DNA from: Brachypterus glaber
Lineage: Eukaryota; Arthropoda; Insecta; Coleoptera; Kateretidae
Assembly (NCBI GenBank): GCA_958510825.1
Contig: OY294046.1
Span: forward strand, 62,001 to 126,000
Direction of reading: 5' to 3'
Length of the DNA: 64,000 nucleotides
This document shows, one piece after another, positions 46,201-57,600 of this stretch. The translations under genes and the position numbers were made by a program. The notes below the pieces were generated by a model that searched no databases, was not told where the DNA came from, and saw only the letters and a program-made list of their open reading frames with translations. Within the stretch, counting starts at the first letter, position 1. Each line of letters opens with the position of its first letter.

Positions 46201-48303
46201 GATTTCCCTAGAAAATATTTAAAAACATTTACCTCCTCACCCTCGTGGGGGTGGAGTTAGATTTTTTTTATTATTATATTTAATTTCAGCAACTTTATAG
46301 CAATTTTCAAATTTTTGTGAAAAATTATTGTATTTACATCATTGCCCCACCCCAATGTTTACCAAAAACAATCCGGAGCGAGATCTATTTGGTAACATAC
46401 CTGTATGTCAAATTTTAAGTCTCTAGCTTAAAGCGTTCTTAAGTTATCGTGGATACAAGATTTCCCGCACAGAACGACCAATCGATCGAGCGACAATTTT
46501 TTTTTTTTCAAATTGATTTATATCGACATAAAACGTCACATATCGTAAAAATACTCAAAACCAAAAATTTAAAAATTTTTGCACGAATACAAAGCTTTCA
46601 GAAATTTTGAAAATTTTCAAAATGGGAAAGCAAAATACGACCGAAACAAAAATGTAACCTCCTTTTACCCCCCTTGCCTCCAACCTATTTTGCTCAAATA
46701 CGAACTTGTCCAAGATAATATAAAAATACATCTGCATACCAAATTTCAAGTCGCTAGTTCAAAGTTATCGTGGATACAGACACACAGACAGACATCATTT
46801 TTTTGTTGCTTATTTTGATATTTTTCCAAACGAGCTCCCGAGCCAGCCTAAATCTTTAACGCAAAACCAGATTTGTGACAAAATTCTAATTAAAATTGTT
46901 TCATAATTTTCTTTTCGAATTCTGGTTTGTTTGGAAAATCGTGACCCAACAAGCAATTTTTAGGTGGCCGTTGATCGGGAAAGTAATGCCATTGTGCTTT
47001 TGACCCCGCGTCGGCCCGACGTAGACTGCCAATCGGAAAATTATCGCATTAAGCTTTTGGCCCGATCGGGAAAGTAATGAGAAATATTACTCCGACGTTG
47101 AATGCTGATAATATTGGCAGATGTCGCCATAAATTGTATCCTTAAATACTTAATTTCTGATAGCCTATACTCGGAACGGATTTGACGCACATCGCCGGAT
47201 TGGTATGATGTTGCTATACCATTATGCCTTGCTAAGCTGAAAGGTCCTATCTGTGTATGTTAAACCTATGTAGATAGGACCTTTCAGCTTAGAATGGCAG
47301 CATTAGGACAGTAGTCCCTTCAACACTTGTGACCAGGGCCAGCGGAAGGAGCTGTAAGAATGGGGCGACCGTCCGGGTGATTGTAGTTAAGGGCGCTAAA
47401 ACGAGAATCGCCAAAATAAGTGGGACGTCAAAAATTTGTAGGTGCTCACCAGGTGATAATAACCTACGAATACTTTTTTTAGTCATTAACATTTTTGGCA
47501 GGGACAAATTTTTTACCAGTGGAAAATATAATTTTTCGACCCAAGGCCATATGGCGACCATAAGGCGGCCACATGACTAACGATTTATTTACGATCAGAG
47601 GTTATGGCAAATGAGTAAAAGGTCTAAAAACTGGTTGGCAAATGTTCTTTGGCCGACTGCATTCTCCTATACTGGCCAATTTTATCATTCTTGTTTTTTT
47701 TTGACAAAATGTTTAAATAAATATTGCGTTTATTTAATAAACGCCGAATTTATTTAAAAATGTTTCCAAAATGTGCTTACAAAAATGATAAAACTGGCCA
47801 TAACTCAAAACATATCATTTGCAATTATTACAACCTGTTTTAGCAGGGCAGTAGAGCTCATAGCAAATGTAATCAAATTAAAAAAAAAATGTCGAATGCG
47901 GTCACCCACCGATGAAAATCCTGGCTACAGCCTTGAAAAATGAAAACTGGAGAAACGGCATCTTAAGCGTCATAAAGTTCGCGGCTGGCATTACTTTTGG
48001 TAAAAATATGGATTGGGGTAAGGGGATCGAAGTGGATAGTGTTATTTTTTTCTTTTTCAGTTAAACATGGATTCCAAACATTTAGAAGAGAATTTTTCGG
48101 CTCTAATTAACGACATTCATACAATGAAACCAAAAAGAAATGGAACTTTTATCACAAGATGTCTACTTTGGAGTCCCCCCTCGCAAGAAAAACTAAAAAT
48201 TGGCCATGAAATGTATTTGGAATCGCAACAAAACGATAAAAAATCTGAGTCCAAAAATTTCGAAGATGAAGAGGAAGAAATAGCTGAAAAAATTGCGTTA
48301 TAA
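43212..48303 (+). CDS. mRpL1: Mitochondrial large-subunit ribosomal protein uL1m
   Basis: Protein of the L1 stalk of the mitochondrial ribosome. Exons 43212-43417, 44411-44624, 45376-45552, 45963-46187, 48061-48303 join in phase to 354 residues, in the range of animal MRPL1 (about 325). Residues 1-35 are Cys/Ser/Arg-containing and poor in acids, as in import signals (SRLLSETCKVIQVRCYAARKG). The L1 fold follows: DPIDDVYVCKYYKW, FAEAVQCHRETHHPD, AAVPHKFEHGEERAILAFAK, AGAQLAGGSDLI, ICAHPNILPELVVLRGLMKR-RFPNP. It ends in an acidic tail (FEDEEEEIAEK). The start is the first ATG in the open frame at 43212; the ATG at 43154 meets a stop after eight codons. AATAAA at 48332 with GT-rich DNA after it marks the 3' end. 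Confidence 0.93.
43418..44410 (+). other. mRpL1 intron 1 with MITE
   Basis: Mostly occupied by the element 43693-44353. Nothing coding. Confidence 0.85.
43693..44353. mobile_element. TA-flanked MITE in mRpL1 intron 1
   Basis: The left CAGTAAACATTCTCTCAGAA-CCAAGTCACATGA and an inner GTTCTGAACTGTTACATCTC are both inverted near the right end (..GAGATGTAACAGTTCAGTAC.. CATGACTTGGTTGCAAGAAA-ATGTTCACTA). TA lies at both borders. 661 bp, no frame. Confidence 0.8.
44625..45375 (+). other. mRpL1 intron 2 with GC-richer tandem repeats
   Basis: Contains the tandem array at 45004-45240 and a weak copy of the CTCAAAGTGTTCTTGAGTTG-type repeat near 44838. Confidence 0.75.
45004..45240 (+). repeat. Tandem array of TTGGCGCCCCTGCAAAAA units, about 80 bp
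   Basis: The word TTGGCGCCCCT occurs at about 45045, 45124 and 45209, each with AAATTACCCTCA and TTTGTCCCTGACGG(T/C)TTCTAC between. The last unit is diverged. Confidence 0.85.
46340..46825 (+). repeat. Dispersed repeat family, longest copy, two related monomers
   Basis: AAATTTTAAGTCTCTAGCTT-AAAGCGTTCTTAAGTTATCG at about 46411 recurs as AAATTTCAAGTCGCTAGTTC-AAAGTTATCGTGGATACAGA at 46741. The left half matches 9990-10440 and the right half 41220-41460. Confidence 0.8.
47232..47292. repeat. Perfect 21-bp inverted repeat, 19-nt loop
   Basis: CTAAGCTGAAAGGTCCTATC-T at 47232-47252 and its exact complement at 47272-47292. RNA from either strand would form a clean hairpin. It could be a tiny MITE or a small-RNA precursor. 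Confidence 0.9.
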
Positions 48304-48331
48304 TTTACTGTTTCAACTTTAGAACTTTAAT

Positions 48332-48337
48332 AATAAA
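48332..48337 (+). terminator. mRpL1 polyadenylation signal
   Basis: AATAAA 28 bp after the stop codon, followed within 25 bp by GT-rich TTGTTTGTTTTTATGGTG. Confidence 0.75.
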
Positions 48338-48570
48338 CATTGTTAGTAAAACTTGTTTGTTTTTATGGTGCATCACGGTTACAATGGGTTTTTATCTTTT
48401 ATTAAATTATGGTATTTTTGGAAAGCGATATTTATCAGTATAACTTGGAACTGTTTAGTTCCCATTGTCTCTTATCGGAGTTCGCCATCTATGAGTATAA
48501 TTCCAAACTAATTAGTTCTCATTGTTATTAGATTTTGCTGTTTTATTAAGATAAATATATCGTTATAATA

Positions 48571-48720
48571 GGTCTGTTCGTTGGTGTTGCACTTTCTTGC
48601 ACTGACGTACACTTTTCGTCCAACCAAATAAGTACTGTATTTGAGCCCTAATTTTTAAACATGACATAGAATTTGTTCGACTGTAAAGTGCAAGAAAGTG
48701 CAACACCAACGAACATACCT
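48571..48720. mobile_element. 150-bp TA-flanked MITE
   Basis: Left GGTCTGTTCGTTGGTGTTGC-ACTTTCTTGCACT inverted at right (AGTGCAAGAAAGTGCAACAC-CAACGAACATACC), about 33 bp, bordered by TA on both sides. Confidence 0.88.
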
Positions 48721-49868
48721 AATGAGAACGCATAAGTTTCCAATTTGATAACGTTGTGTTTAAAAAACGCCATCTGAGTATAATTGGGAACTAAACAGTT
48801 TGCTACACCATTCAACTGAGAACTACCATTGCTTAAAGAGGAGTAAAGAGGAGTTATACTTAGTCAATGGAACTACTAACTACTACCTTAGTACTTTTGG
48901 AGTTCGCCGTCTTCATCCAATGAAGACGGCCCCTAGGACAAGCCAGAAGCTTATTTAGGGCTCTCCATGACTGTATGATGCTAAAATAAATAAATAAATA
49001 GCTCGATATTTTTTTCTATAAGTGTGATTTTATTGGTAGCAGTGTTTTTTGTCATAACTGTTTTATCTGCAAACCATATTCTAGGATCCTTCAAGAAAAA
49101 AAAAGTTTTTATGGTAATATATTATTTAATTTTATTTCATTTAAATGAATAAATATATAATATCAAAGGATGCCATTTTGAAGTTGCAACGCGCGTGGCT
49201 CCATCTATTCATTTATGTCAAAATTAAAGGAAGTAATATTTATTAAAAAATACTACAGACATGTTGTGCCATCTACTTAGCAATCATCGAATTATGAATT
49301 ATAACTTATGACAAAAGGCACTAGTACTTACTTCATATGTCTTGACTTAGTTTACATCATGTGTACTTTTTATGTTTATCGCGTTCTGTAAACAGATATA
49401 GGTAGATAAAAAGTACCTGAACTTGAAATATAGTCTGCATGGTGTTAACTAAGCCACAGTCATAATATATTACCAATATAATATTGTTATAATTTGATAA
49501 CTATAGTTATTATAATGTTAATCTTAAAAGCAATTTATCATAATTCGATAACTACTAACTAGATGGCGCAGAAATCGTGACAAGATTTTAAAGATTTCTA
49601 CCTGTGTTAATTTTAACGGCGACGTAAATGGACAGATGGTTCTCCGTGCATTGCAACTCCAAAATGGCGTCCTTTAATACCATTAATTCATTATAATCAT
49701 ACATTTGTTCATACATAGTACGTAGTTCTTAATTTTAATGTACAATATATTGATTCTTTTTTCAAATATTTTTAGAATGCTCTATGGAATGTTTATAATA
49801 ATATTTCAAATATATTGCAATATTTTGCAGTAGAAAAAAATAACACAAAAAAAATGTTTACTATTATA

Positions 49869-50155
49869 CAGGGTGTACTTGAAATAAGGTCCGAGATTTT
49901 AAGGAGTGATTTTACATCATACAATATAACAAAAAGTTCCTATAAACATATGCATTAGTTTACGTACAAACCCTCGTTGCTATAAATCAAAGGGTTTCTA
50001 AGTTATTAAATAAAAACCCAATTTTTTAGCCACTTTCAAAGGTGCTTAGCTCCTTTACGACGCATTTTTAGACATATGTTTATAGGAACTTTTGTCATAT
50101 TTTATGATGTAGAATCTACACTCAAAATTTCGGACCCTATTTCAAATACACTGTG
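49869..50155. mobile_element. TA-flanked CAGGGTGTAC MITE
   Basis: The left CAGGGTGTACTTGAAATAAG-GTCCGAGATTTTAAG to CCTATAAACATATG is inverted on the right with modest divergence, about 85 bp per arm. TA at 49867-49868 and 50156-50157. A solitary end of the same type (GCCCCTATTTCAAATAGACC-GTGTA) lies at about 62260. Confidence 0.88.
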
Positions 50156-50273
50156 TATTATTAAATGGGACCGCAAGCCATTTTTGTGAGGGCTTCAGTA
50201 AAGAAAAACTGAAGTTTTCGCATTTAAAATTTGACGTGAGCTGAGATACTTAAGCTCAAAAATAGTTTATATA

Positions 50274-51016
50274 CAGGGTGTTTCAGTTAAAACTCCCAGG
50301 GATTGTTACTCAAAAACTAAAAAAGATATTTAAAACCTGTAAAAAGCATATACTAGACCCCGCCATGTCCCATGGCATGTGGGTCGCAGCTTTACAATAT
50401 TTTTTCGACGGCTCGAATCCTAAAAATAATTTTTGCCGATACACTGTCCCATTTAAACAATTTTTTGTCTTTAAACTAGAACTGATATCTCTATGGTTTC
50501 CGAGATATTTGAAATTTTTAGCATAAAAAATCTAAATATTTACATCTAAAATTGCAAATACGTTAAAAATTACTAAATTGATTGATTTTTAGTGTTTTTC
50601 CATCTTTAATTTTTTTAAATAGCTGTTGATGTTGAAATGGTTGAAAGTCCTTTTTAGTCTAATAATTTTAAGTGATTATCTTGAAATCGAAAAATTTAAT
50701 ATGATAGTTTTTGAGATATTTGCAGTTTTAGATGTAAATATTTACATTCGTTATGCTCAAAATGTTAAATATCTCGAAAACCAGTGGATATATCAATTGC
50801 AAAAAAGCTTTTTTTCGGAAAAAATACTTTTTAACATTACAGCCGTCAAAAAAATATTTTAAATCTTCGCGACGCCTATGCAATGGGACGTCTCAGAGTC
50901 TGGTTTATGCTAAAAAATAGTCAAAAATTATATCTATCCTATGCTTTTTACAGATCTTAAATATTTCTTTTATTTTTTAATTAATCGGACCTGGAAGTTT
51001 TTACTGAAACACGTTG
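50274..51016. mobile_element. TA-flanked CAGGGTGTTTCAG foldback
   Basis: The left CAGGGTGTTTCAGTTAAAAC-TCCCAGG and the right inverse (..CCTGGAAGTTTTTACTGAAA-CACGTTG), with further inverted matches inward (CCTGTAAAAAGCATA/TATGCTTTTTACAGA; GATATTTGAAATTTTTAGC-type). 743 bp with TA borders. No transposase. Confidence 0.82.
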
Positions 51017-51023
51017 TAAAGCT

Positions 51024-51130
51024 GAATTGCTGCTCACAAAGCATAAAATTTAAAGTGTGACACAGTTTTAAAGGAAACTGCACGTGTTGTTTTTTCTGTG
51101 GGCCCCACAAAAAAACTCAAGGTTCCATGA
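51024..51130 (+). repeat. Dispersed repeat family copy
   Basis: TGCTCACAAAGCATAAAATT-TAAAGTGTGACACAG, AAAGGAAACTGC and CAAGGTTCCATG. Directly abuts the right end of the 50274-51016 element. Confidence 0.75.
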
Positions 51131-51599
51131 ATTATTAAAATTAAGCAATATAAATTAGGAAACAATCATTTTAAGAAAAGGAATAATAAAGATATAATTT
51201 ACATAAAATTACATAAAAATACATTTTTCATAATGTAAATTTCCATCTGATTTATTCTTTTATTGAGCCAATTTATCTGCAACCATGGACAAAGACAAAA
51301 AAGATTTAACAATAATGGCTCTTTTTTTACTTTTTTATCTTTAAAAAGTTGGGTATATTCTGTAAGATTTAGCAGCCAAAAATTAGTAAAAAAAACTGGG
51401 TATATGACAAAGAGTTAAGTTGCCCTGTGTATTGATACATTTTAAATTTCAAAGCAAGCAAGCGTTTCCTAATATATAATGCTTAAATATTACCTATGTA
51501 TAGTTACTTTGTCACAGAAATGTTGAATGGGGACGAAAAGTAATTTTTGTGGAGCCCATTGAAAAAAAAATCCCCCATATATAAACCTTATTGTTATAT

Positions 51600-51848
51600 G
51601 ACGAATTATAAATATTAAATAAAGTTTTTGCAGGCCTATTTTTATACAAAAATATAGATATCAAGGCCTTTAAATTTTATAAATTTACAAACACTAGGGC
51701 TGCTGTTATATGAATTTTATCGATATTGTTTGATTTTAGGGTTTTTAGGGCCCTAAAAGTACTCCTTAGGGTTGTCTCTATAAATTTTTACTCTAAAGTC
51801 AAATAGAAAAGATTAAGTAAATAATTTTTTTTTGGACTACCCTTATGG
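51600..51848 (+). repeat. Half copy of the AGGGTGGTCC foldback
   Basis: Matches the right arm of 53047-53870: TTTTGCAGGCCTATTTTTAT.. GAATTTTATCGATATTG.. CTAAAAGTACTCCTTAGGGT.. TTTGGACTACCCTTAT. Confidence 0.8.
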
Positions 51849-53046
51849 AGTATTTTTTCGTAGTCGTAGCCAAAGTCTTGTGTTTGATGTTTTATAAATC
51901 TTTTTGGACAATTTGTAAACTATATAAACTATAAGGCAGCACTAAAAAATATGACGTTCGCTGAATCTCAGAATTTAAAGAGAAAGAATTTCCCTAATGC
52001 GCCTCATAAAAATGACTCGACATAAAAAATAATTACTCTATAAAATTATATTACTACTTTTTATAAATAATAATAATGTACAACATATACAAATAACCAG
52101 TTGACTAGCATGATTTCACTGCATATAAATGTAAAAATAAATAACAAATCTGGGTACTTCGTAAATAGGACCGGTCCTACAAAAAAATGACGCATTACCA
52201 AAAAAATTGTATAAAACAATTTTTGGAAATGATGGATTTTTAAACATTAGTTTAATTTTTACTTTACTTTTGTAGCAACCTCGTTTCTACACGACATTTT
52301 TTTATAGAGTACCGATTTAAAGCATAATTGTTCGCTAAAAAACTCAAATATCAAAAATAATAGTAAGTCTATCTATGTTAATCATTGAATTTAAAAATGA
52401 CAGATTTTTTATATAAAATTCTCAAAAAATCTAAAAAAAAGTTAGTTTAAAAATACATCACGTGTATCTATGTATTTAATGATTAACATATATAAACCTT
52501 ATTGTTATATAAATCACTTCACATACTAAATCAAATTAATGCCCTGGAAAAAAATTCACTAAACCCCGCGCAGAATCTATCTGAGTTGATGCTCGGTTGT
52601 TTCTTGTTTTATGGTTGGCAGAATGAAGGAGGGTGTCAGGAAACAGCGATTTTTGGACTAACTGCGGAACTTTTGTAACCCTTATAAAATCATTGTTTGG
52701 TTTCTTATTAGACAGAAAACAAGCCGTGAAGATATGTAATGCTACGCATTCCATTATACATTATTCACAGTAAATAGTATATTGCATTAAAAAAAAAACA
52801 TTTTTTAAAAAGATCTTTTTTAAAAAACGAAAAATTATTGAAAAAAAGTTTTCGAAAAAGCTTAAAAAAAATTCAAAATTTTTTAAAGTTCTCTTTTTGC
52901 GAAAAGCGAAAATTTTTTTTTTTTTGAAAAAAAAATCAAAATTCATTTTTAAACCAATTTTTTACTCAGATGTATTCTGCGGCGTGTTTATTTAATAATA
53001 GATTCTTTGCCCTTATCGTAATAATTTTCAAACGCTTGTATATATA

Positions 53047-53870
53047 TTAGGGTGGTCCAAAAAAAAAATTATTTACATAATCTTTTCTGTGTCGTGTTTA
53101 GAACGCACTTAGAGTAAAAATTTACAAGGGCAATACTAGGGGGTACTTTCAGGGCCCTAAAACCCATAAAATCACGTAAATATCGATAAAATTCGTATAA
53201 AACCAGCCCTAGTGTTTGTAAATAAAAACCTTGATATTTATACATTTTCTTTTTTAGTATCAAAATAAGCCTGCAAAATCTTAGCCTGATCAGTACTTTC
53301 TAACCCGTGCCAACAAGGCCCCGAAATTGCCTATAAATTCCGAAAAGCTGCATTTTCTATTAATTTGTGCTACTGATGAATTATAAATATCAAATAAAAA
53401 AAAATATGTGGCATTTTTTTTTCTGTATAATTTTTTTTTACTATTTTAAAATATTACGTTAAGCTAAGCAACGAGTATGGGGTCTAAGCGCCATTTAACA
53501 TAACGTAATATTTTAAAATAACTAAAATAAGTTTATGTAGAAAAAAGTGTGACATATAAACTATTTTATTTAATATTTATAATTCGTTAGTAGCACAAAT
53601 TAATAGAAAATGCACTTTTTCGGATTTTATGGTCAATTTCGGGGCCTTGTTGGTACGGGTTTGAAACTGTTGATCAGAGTAAGATTTTGCAGGCTTATTT
53701 TTGTACTCAAAAAGGAAAGGCTTTTAAATTTTATTAAATTACAAATTTTTGGGCTGCTTTTATACGAATTTTATCGATATTTGCATGATTTGAGTGTTTT
53801 TGGGGCTCTAAAAGTACCACTTGCGGTTGTTCATATAATTAGGTAAATATTTTTTTTTTGACCACCTTAA
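53047..53870. mobile_element. Large foldback, AGGGTGGTCC ends
   Basis: The left TTAGGGTGGTCCAAAAAAAA and the right inverse TTTTTTTTGACCACCTTAA, with arms matching inward for about 350 bp (ATATCGATAAAATTCGTATA-AAA/TTTTATACGAATTTTATCGA) to a centre near 53470 (ATTTTAAAATATTACGTTA and inverse). Bordered by TA. No protein. Confidence 0.88.
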
Positions 53871-54674
53871 TATAACAACCTTTATTTTGAGGGTGAAGCG
53901 CCTGTTAAAATATACAATATACATTAAAATATAACACCTGCAGATTTTCAAGGCGATTTTCAAAAAAAATGTTACCAAAGGCAAAAAATACTAAAAATGC
54001 GGAATATAGCGAAAATTTCTTCCAGGGTTTTCGAAGACAAGGACAACAAAAACACAATGCAGGAAGATTTGTTTCTGTAATATTTCCGTGAAAATATTAA
54101 ATTATGTGCAATTTCTTAAAAAGTATTTATATGTATTTACATTTTTTTAAGATGTTCCAAAATAACTTCGAATTTCAATATCAAAATATTTCATTTAAAC
54201 TTGCGCTATTTTTTACGCAAATGCAATCGAAGTAACATCGAACAATTATTATTTTGAAATTAATAATGACTCGGATAAATAGCACAATATACCAATGGTC
54301 AAAAATTGTAAAAAAAAAACTTTTTTTTAAAGCTTACATGTAAATGCTTTATGCATAAGTAAGCTTTAATGGGCTTTAGCCATTTATTTAGCTTTTACAT
54401 TAATAATATATAAATATATAAAAAAACGTGGCCGAAGTGGAACTCGAACCCACGAATTTGTGGTTGAAATACACCACTTTAAAAAGTCCAAATATTTAAT
54501 CTTATGAATAAAATCGTATAATATACCGAAACATATTATGTTTCGGTGGAAATTGTTTAAAATCTCGGGATTCAAAATTTTTCCACCTTATAATATTTAA
54601 ATAATAAAATTCGTTTTTTTTGACACATCTCAAAATTACTAAATATTTTGCTAAACCAGCAAAAAACACATTCA

Positions 54675-57600
54675 TCATAGAACCATCACCACCCTCGAAT
54701 TGTGATGGTTGTGATGAGCATTGTGGTGCTGATGAGGACTTTCAGTTTCGCCATTTTGTGCCGCTACGTCCGTTTTATTATTTTCTTCATTGTTCCATTT
54801 GCAAACTTCGGCATTGCTCATTTCTGATAAGCTTTTGATAGCTTCACAGCCCGCAGACGAATTGTGTTCCGAATAATCCTGGAAAGTTCGGCTTTCCTCT
54901 ACAGGAGATCTGTGCTGAATAAGAGTAGGAGTAGGAGTAGTATGCACGTGGTTCGAACCCCACATTAAAACCGTTTGTCTAGGTATTTCTTGAACGCTTG
55001 AAGACAGCGGAGAAAAATGCGCTCCAGAGCTCTGCTCCGTTAATGCTACATGACTATTTGTAGTTTCTGATTGTAAAATATTATTATCCGACTTTATTTC
55101 TTCCATTTTAGGGGTTAATAAACCGGTATTTACCGGCGAGGAGGAGTGATTGGACATAACTTCCCTAGAGGAAAGTTTATTGCATTCTTTGTTATGTTCA
55201 AGGTTTAAATTACTATTCATCACTTGAATAGGTTGGATAATCCCTGAAGATGGACTAACACTGTAAGGCCAACCTACGTCAATACATTTTGCAGTATTTG
55301 GAACAACATAGCCCCTAGAAGAATCAACATAAGCAGGATATTTTACTGCGGGAGAAGTATTGTCTATTACTTGTTGGCAAGGGTATATTTTCTCGTCGAC
55401 AGGCATAACAGAAGATCTATATGCCGTATTTGGATCATACGTAGGTACTCCTGTGGTTCTCATTTCCAAAAACCCATTTCCCACATAGCTACTCACAGGA
55501 GCATGAGGGTATTCCGGGTAATATGTACTTAAAGGCCTATATTGATGGAATAAATTCTCAGTTGTTGTTAAGTATCGATTATCTAGGCTTGTACTGGTAG
55601 GATATATGTGCTGGAAGTTGGAATGACCCATATACGAGAGACTGTGGTCAGTTGTAGCAGTGGGGTAACTTGGATACATGTTATACGCAGTTGGACAAGA
55701 TTCTTGGGGTATATAATCGACAGTATTGGGAATTGGGCTGACGATTGATGTGGAAATGACGTTATTACTAGCCGGGGGAGTAATTTGCCCATTCGGTGAG
55801 TTGTGGGATAGTTTACGTTTAGTACGACAAGTCGATAAAAAGTCTCGAAGTTGCGTTTTGTACCGTCTGTTGACTCTAGATGGCGTTGTGGAGATTGAAT
55901 GTTGAGCGACGTTTGGGGTTTGGATAAGTTGATCGGAATCGGAGAAATAGTTGTTCGGAAGCCCGGCGTCTAGATAACTGACCTTGAAGTCCATGGTGCG
56001 CTTGCCTAACAGGTCTCGGCCTTCCTCCTCCCTGAAAATAGGTTAAAAAATTATCAATCAGAACAAAACATTTTTTCAAAATAAAAATAAAAAATTGATT
56101 CAAGAAGAATAACTTACATTAAAGGCCTGTGTGTGCTTATGACGAAATCAGGTTTGGAATTTTTGTACACAAGTCTGGAACTAGTTTGCAACCATTGCCA
56201 CTGTGCGTCTTTGGTTTGAAACCGATACGCTATCATTCCTGAGGCACCAGTTTTTAATACTAAAAAAAATAAATATATACTAATGGGGACCCTAACGTAA
56301 ACGTTATTATAAGGCCATTAAGGAATTCATTGTAAATCCCATTATTGGCCCATTTTTATATTGTGCCGTCCAAAAATGGCAACGTACTAATGTTAAAATT
56401 GCACAATAAATAGTATACTATACAATGTATAGTATACATACATGTATAATATGTATTATATGTATGTTGATACTTTATTTCTATAAAGAACACCTTGTAT
56501 ACCTACATTCTTGATGTGCACTGGCCACATACGCCAAATCGTCGTAATGGACCAAGTCGTATCCGCCCATGCTGGCCAGCTCGGAATCGGAATAACCCAG
56601 CAGCATTTTACCTCTAAAAAAAATTAAAAAAATATTATTTACAAATAAATAAACACTACTGGCTAGATGTAAAATTTATTGCACACTTGCGCCATCTGTC
56701 TCTCGGAAAGACACAGAAACATTTAAACAGATATAAAACAGGCCCACAAAAAATAAAGTCAATTACTCAGACTATATTTTTGTCGCTAAAAACGAATTAA
56801 AAAAGCTTGCTTAATAATTGTCAATTACTAATTGACGATATTTTTTTTGTGGGCCGGTGACATAATTGAATCGATTATTGCTAAAACACCCTAAGTCAAA
56901 AACCGATATTTAATAATGTGCTAAGTGCAGGAATTTGAGTTTAGTGGGCACACTGTGCAGTAATAGTTACTAAACACAAAACAAGTATTTACTTAAATTT
57001 CTATTTTTTTTTGCACTTAGCACATTATTAAATATCGGTTTGGACTTTACAGTACTCCAGACATACAATGTACATACATGTTTGTAAGTGCTAGCGTGTC
57101 GAACAAACAGACTAAAGATAAAAAGAAAAACAGAAAGACAGAAAATTTTTCTTAAATATATGGGTATTGAATAAATAAATACCTTTGATCCATTGACACG
57201 AGTCCTAAGTCTAATTTGTGTTTGCTCTTGAACATAACTTCTTTTTGTGGAATTTCTAGTAAGGAAGGAGGCCCGAACGGCGTGCAAATTGCGAATAAGG
57301 CTAATGGAGGTTCTTCTGACTTTCTGTTTTGTCCGTGTAAGATTTTTACTCGGCCTCGGATATCCAGCCGCTGAAAATACGAGAAAATATTAATTTTGCA
57401 AATTTCTACAAAAGATCTTTCATTGTAATTTTTGTGAGACAATAAAAAAGAAGATAAAGTTTATTTTATGAGGTGTCCTACACTTTTCCTGTAAGCCAAA
57501 ATATTTAAATTCAAAATTCATTTATACAATGAATCAAGAATATAAAATTTATTGTACGTTTTTGTTTTACGGATACGAAATTTGGACCTAAATTAATTCC

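Larger units (their letters stand above)
46188..48060 (+). other. mRpL1 intron 4 with repeats and a perfect hairpin
   Basis: Holds the best copy of a dispersed repeat family (46340-46825), a region around 46965-47110 with inverted GATCGGGAAAGTAATG words, and a 21-bp hairpin at 47232-47292. No coding frame of interest. Confidence 0.8.
48304..54674. other. Intergenic region between mRpL1 and ss 3' end
   Basis: 6.4 kb without a gene. MITEs/foldbacks at 48571-48720, 49869-50155, 50274-51016 and 53047-53870, a partial copy at 51600-51848, a dispersed repeat copy at 51024-51130, and several GCCATCTA motifs at 48.4-49.6 kb. TTTATT at 54383-54388 may be the ss polyadenylation signal (minus strand). 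Confidence 0.75.

Noticed and set aside
50278..50862. Two plus-strand frames of about 80 codons
   Set aside because: Entirely within the foldback 50274-51016, low-complexity and without homology I recognise.
54427..54500. tRNA-like stretch on the minus strand with GGGTTCGAGTTCC and a T-run after it
   Set aside because: A perfect box B and a long variable-arm-like hairpin are present, but no box A, no matching acceptor stem and no proper anticodon arm upstream, so it is not a functional tRNA; at most a decayed tRNA fragment.
56970..57287. 105-codon minus-strand frame
   Set aside because: Runs through a MITE arm and the wrong frame of the ss exon 57183-57370.
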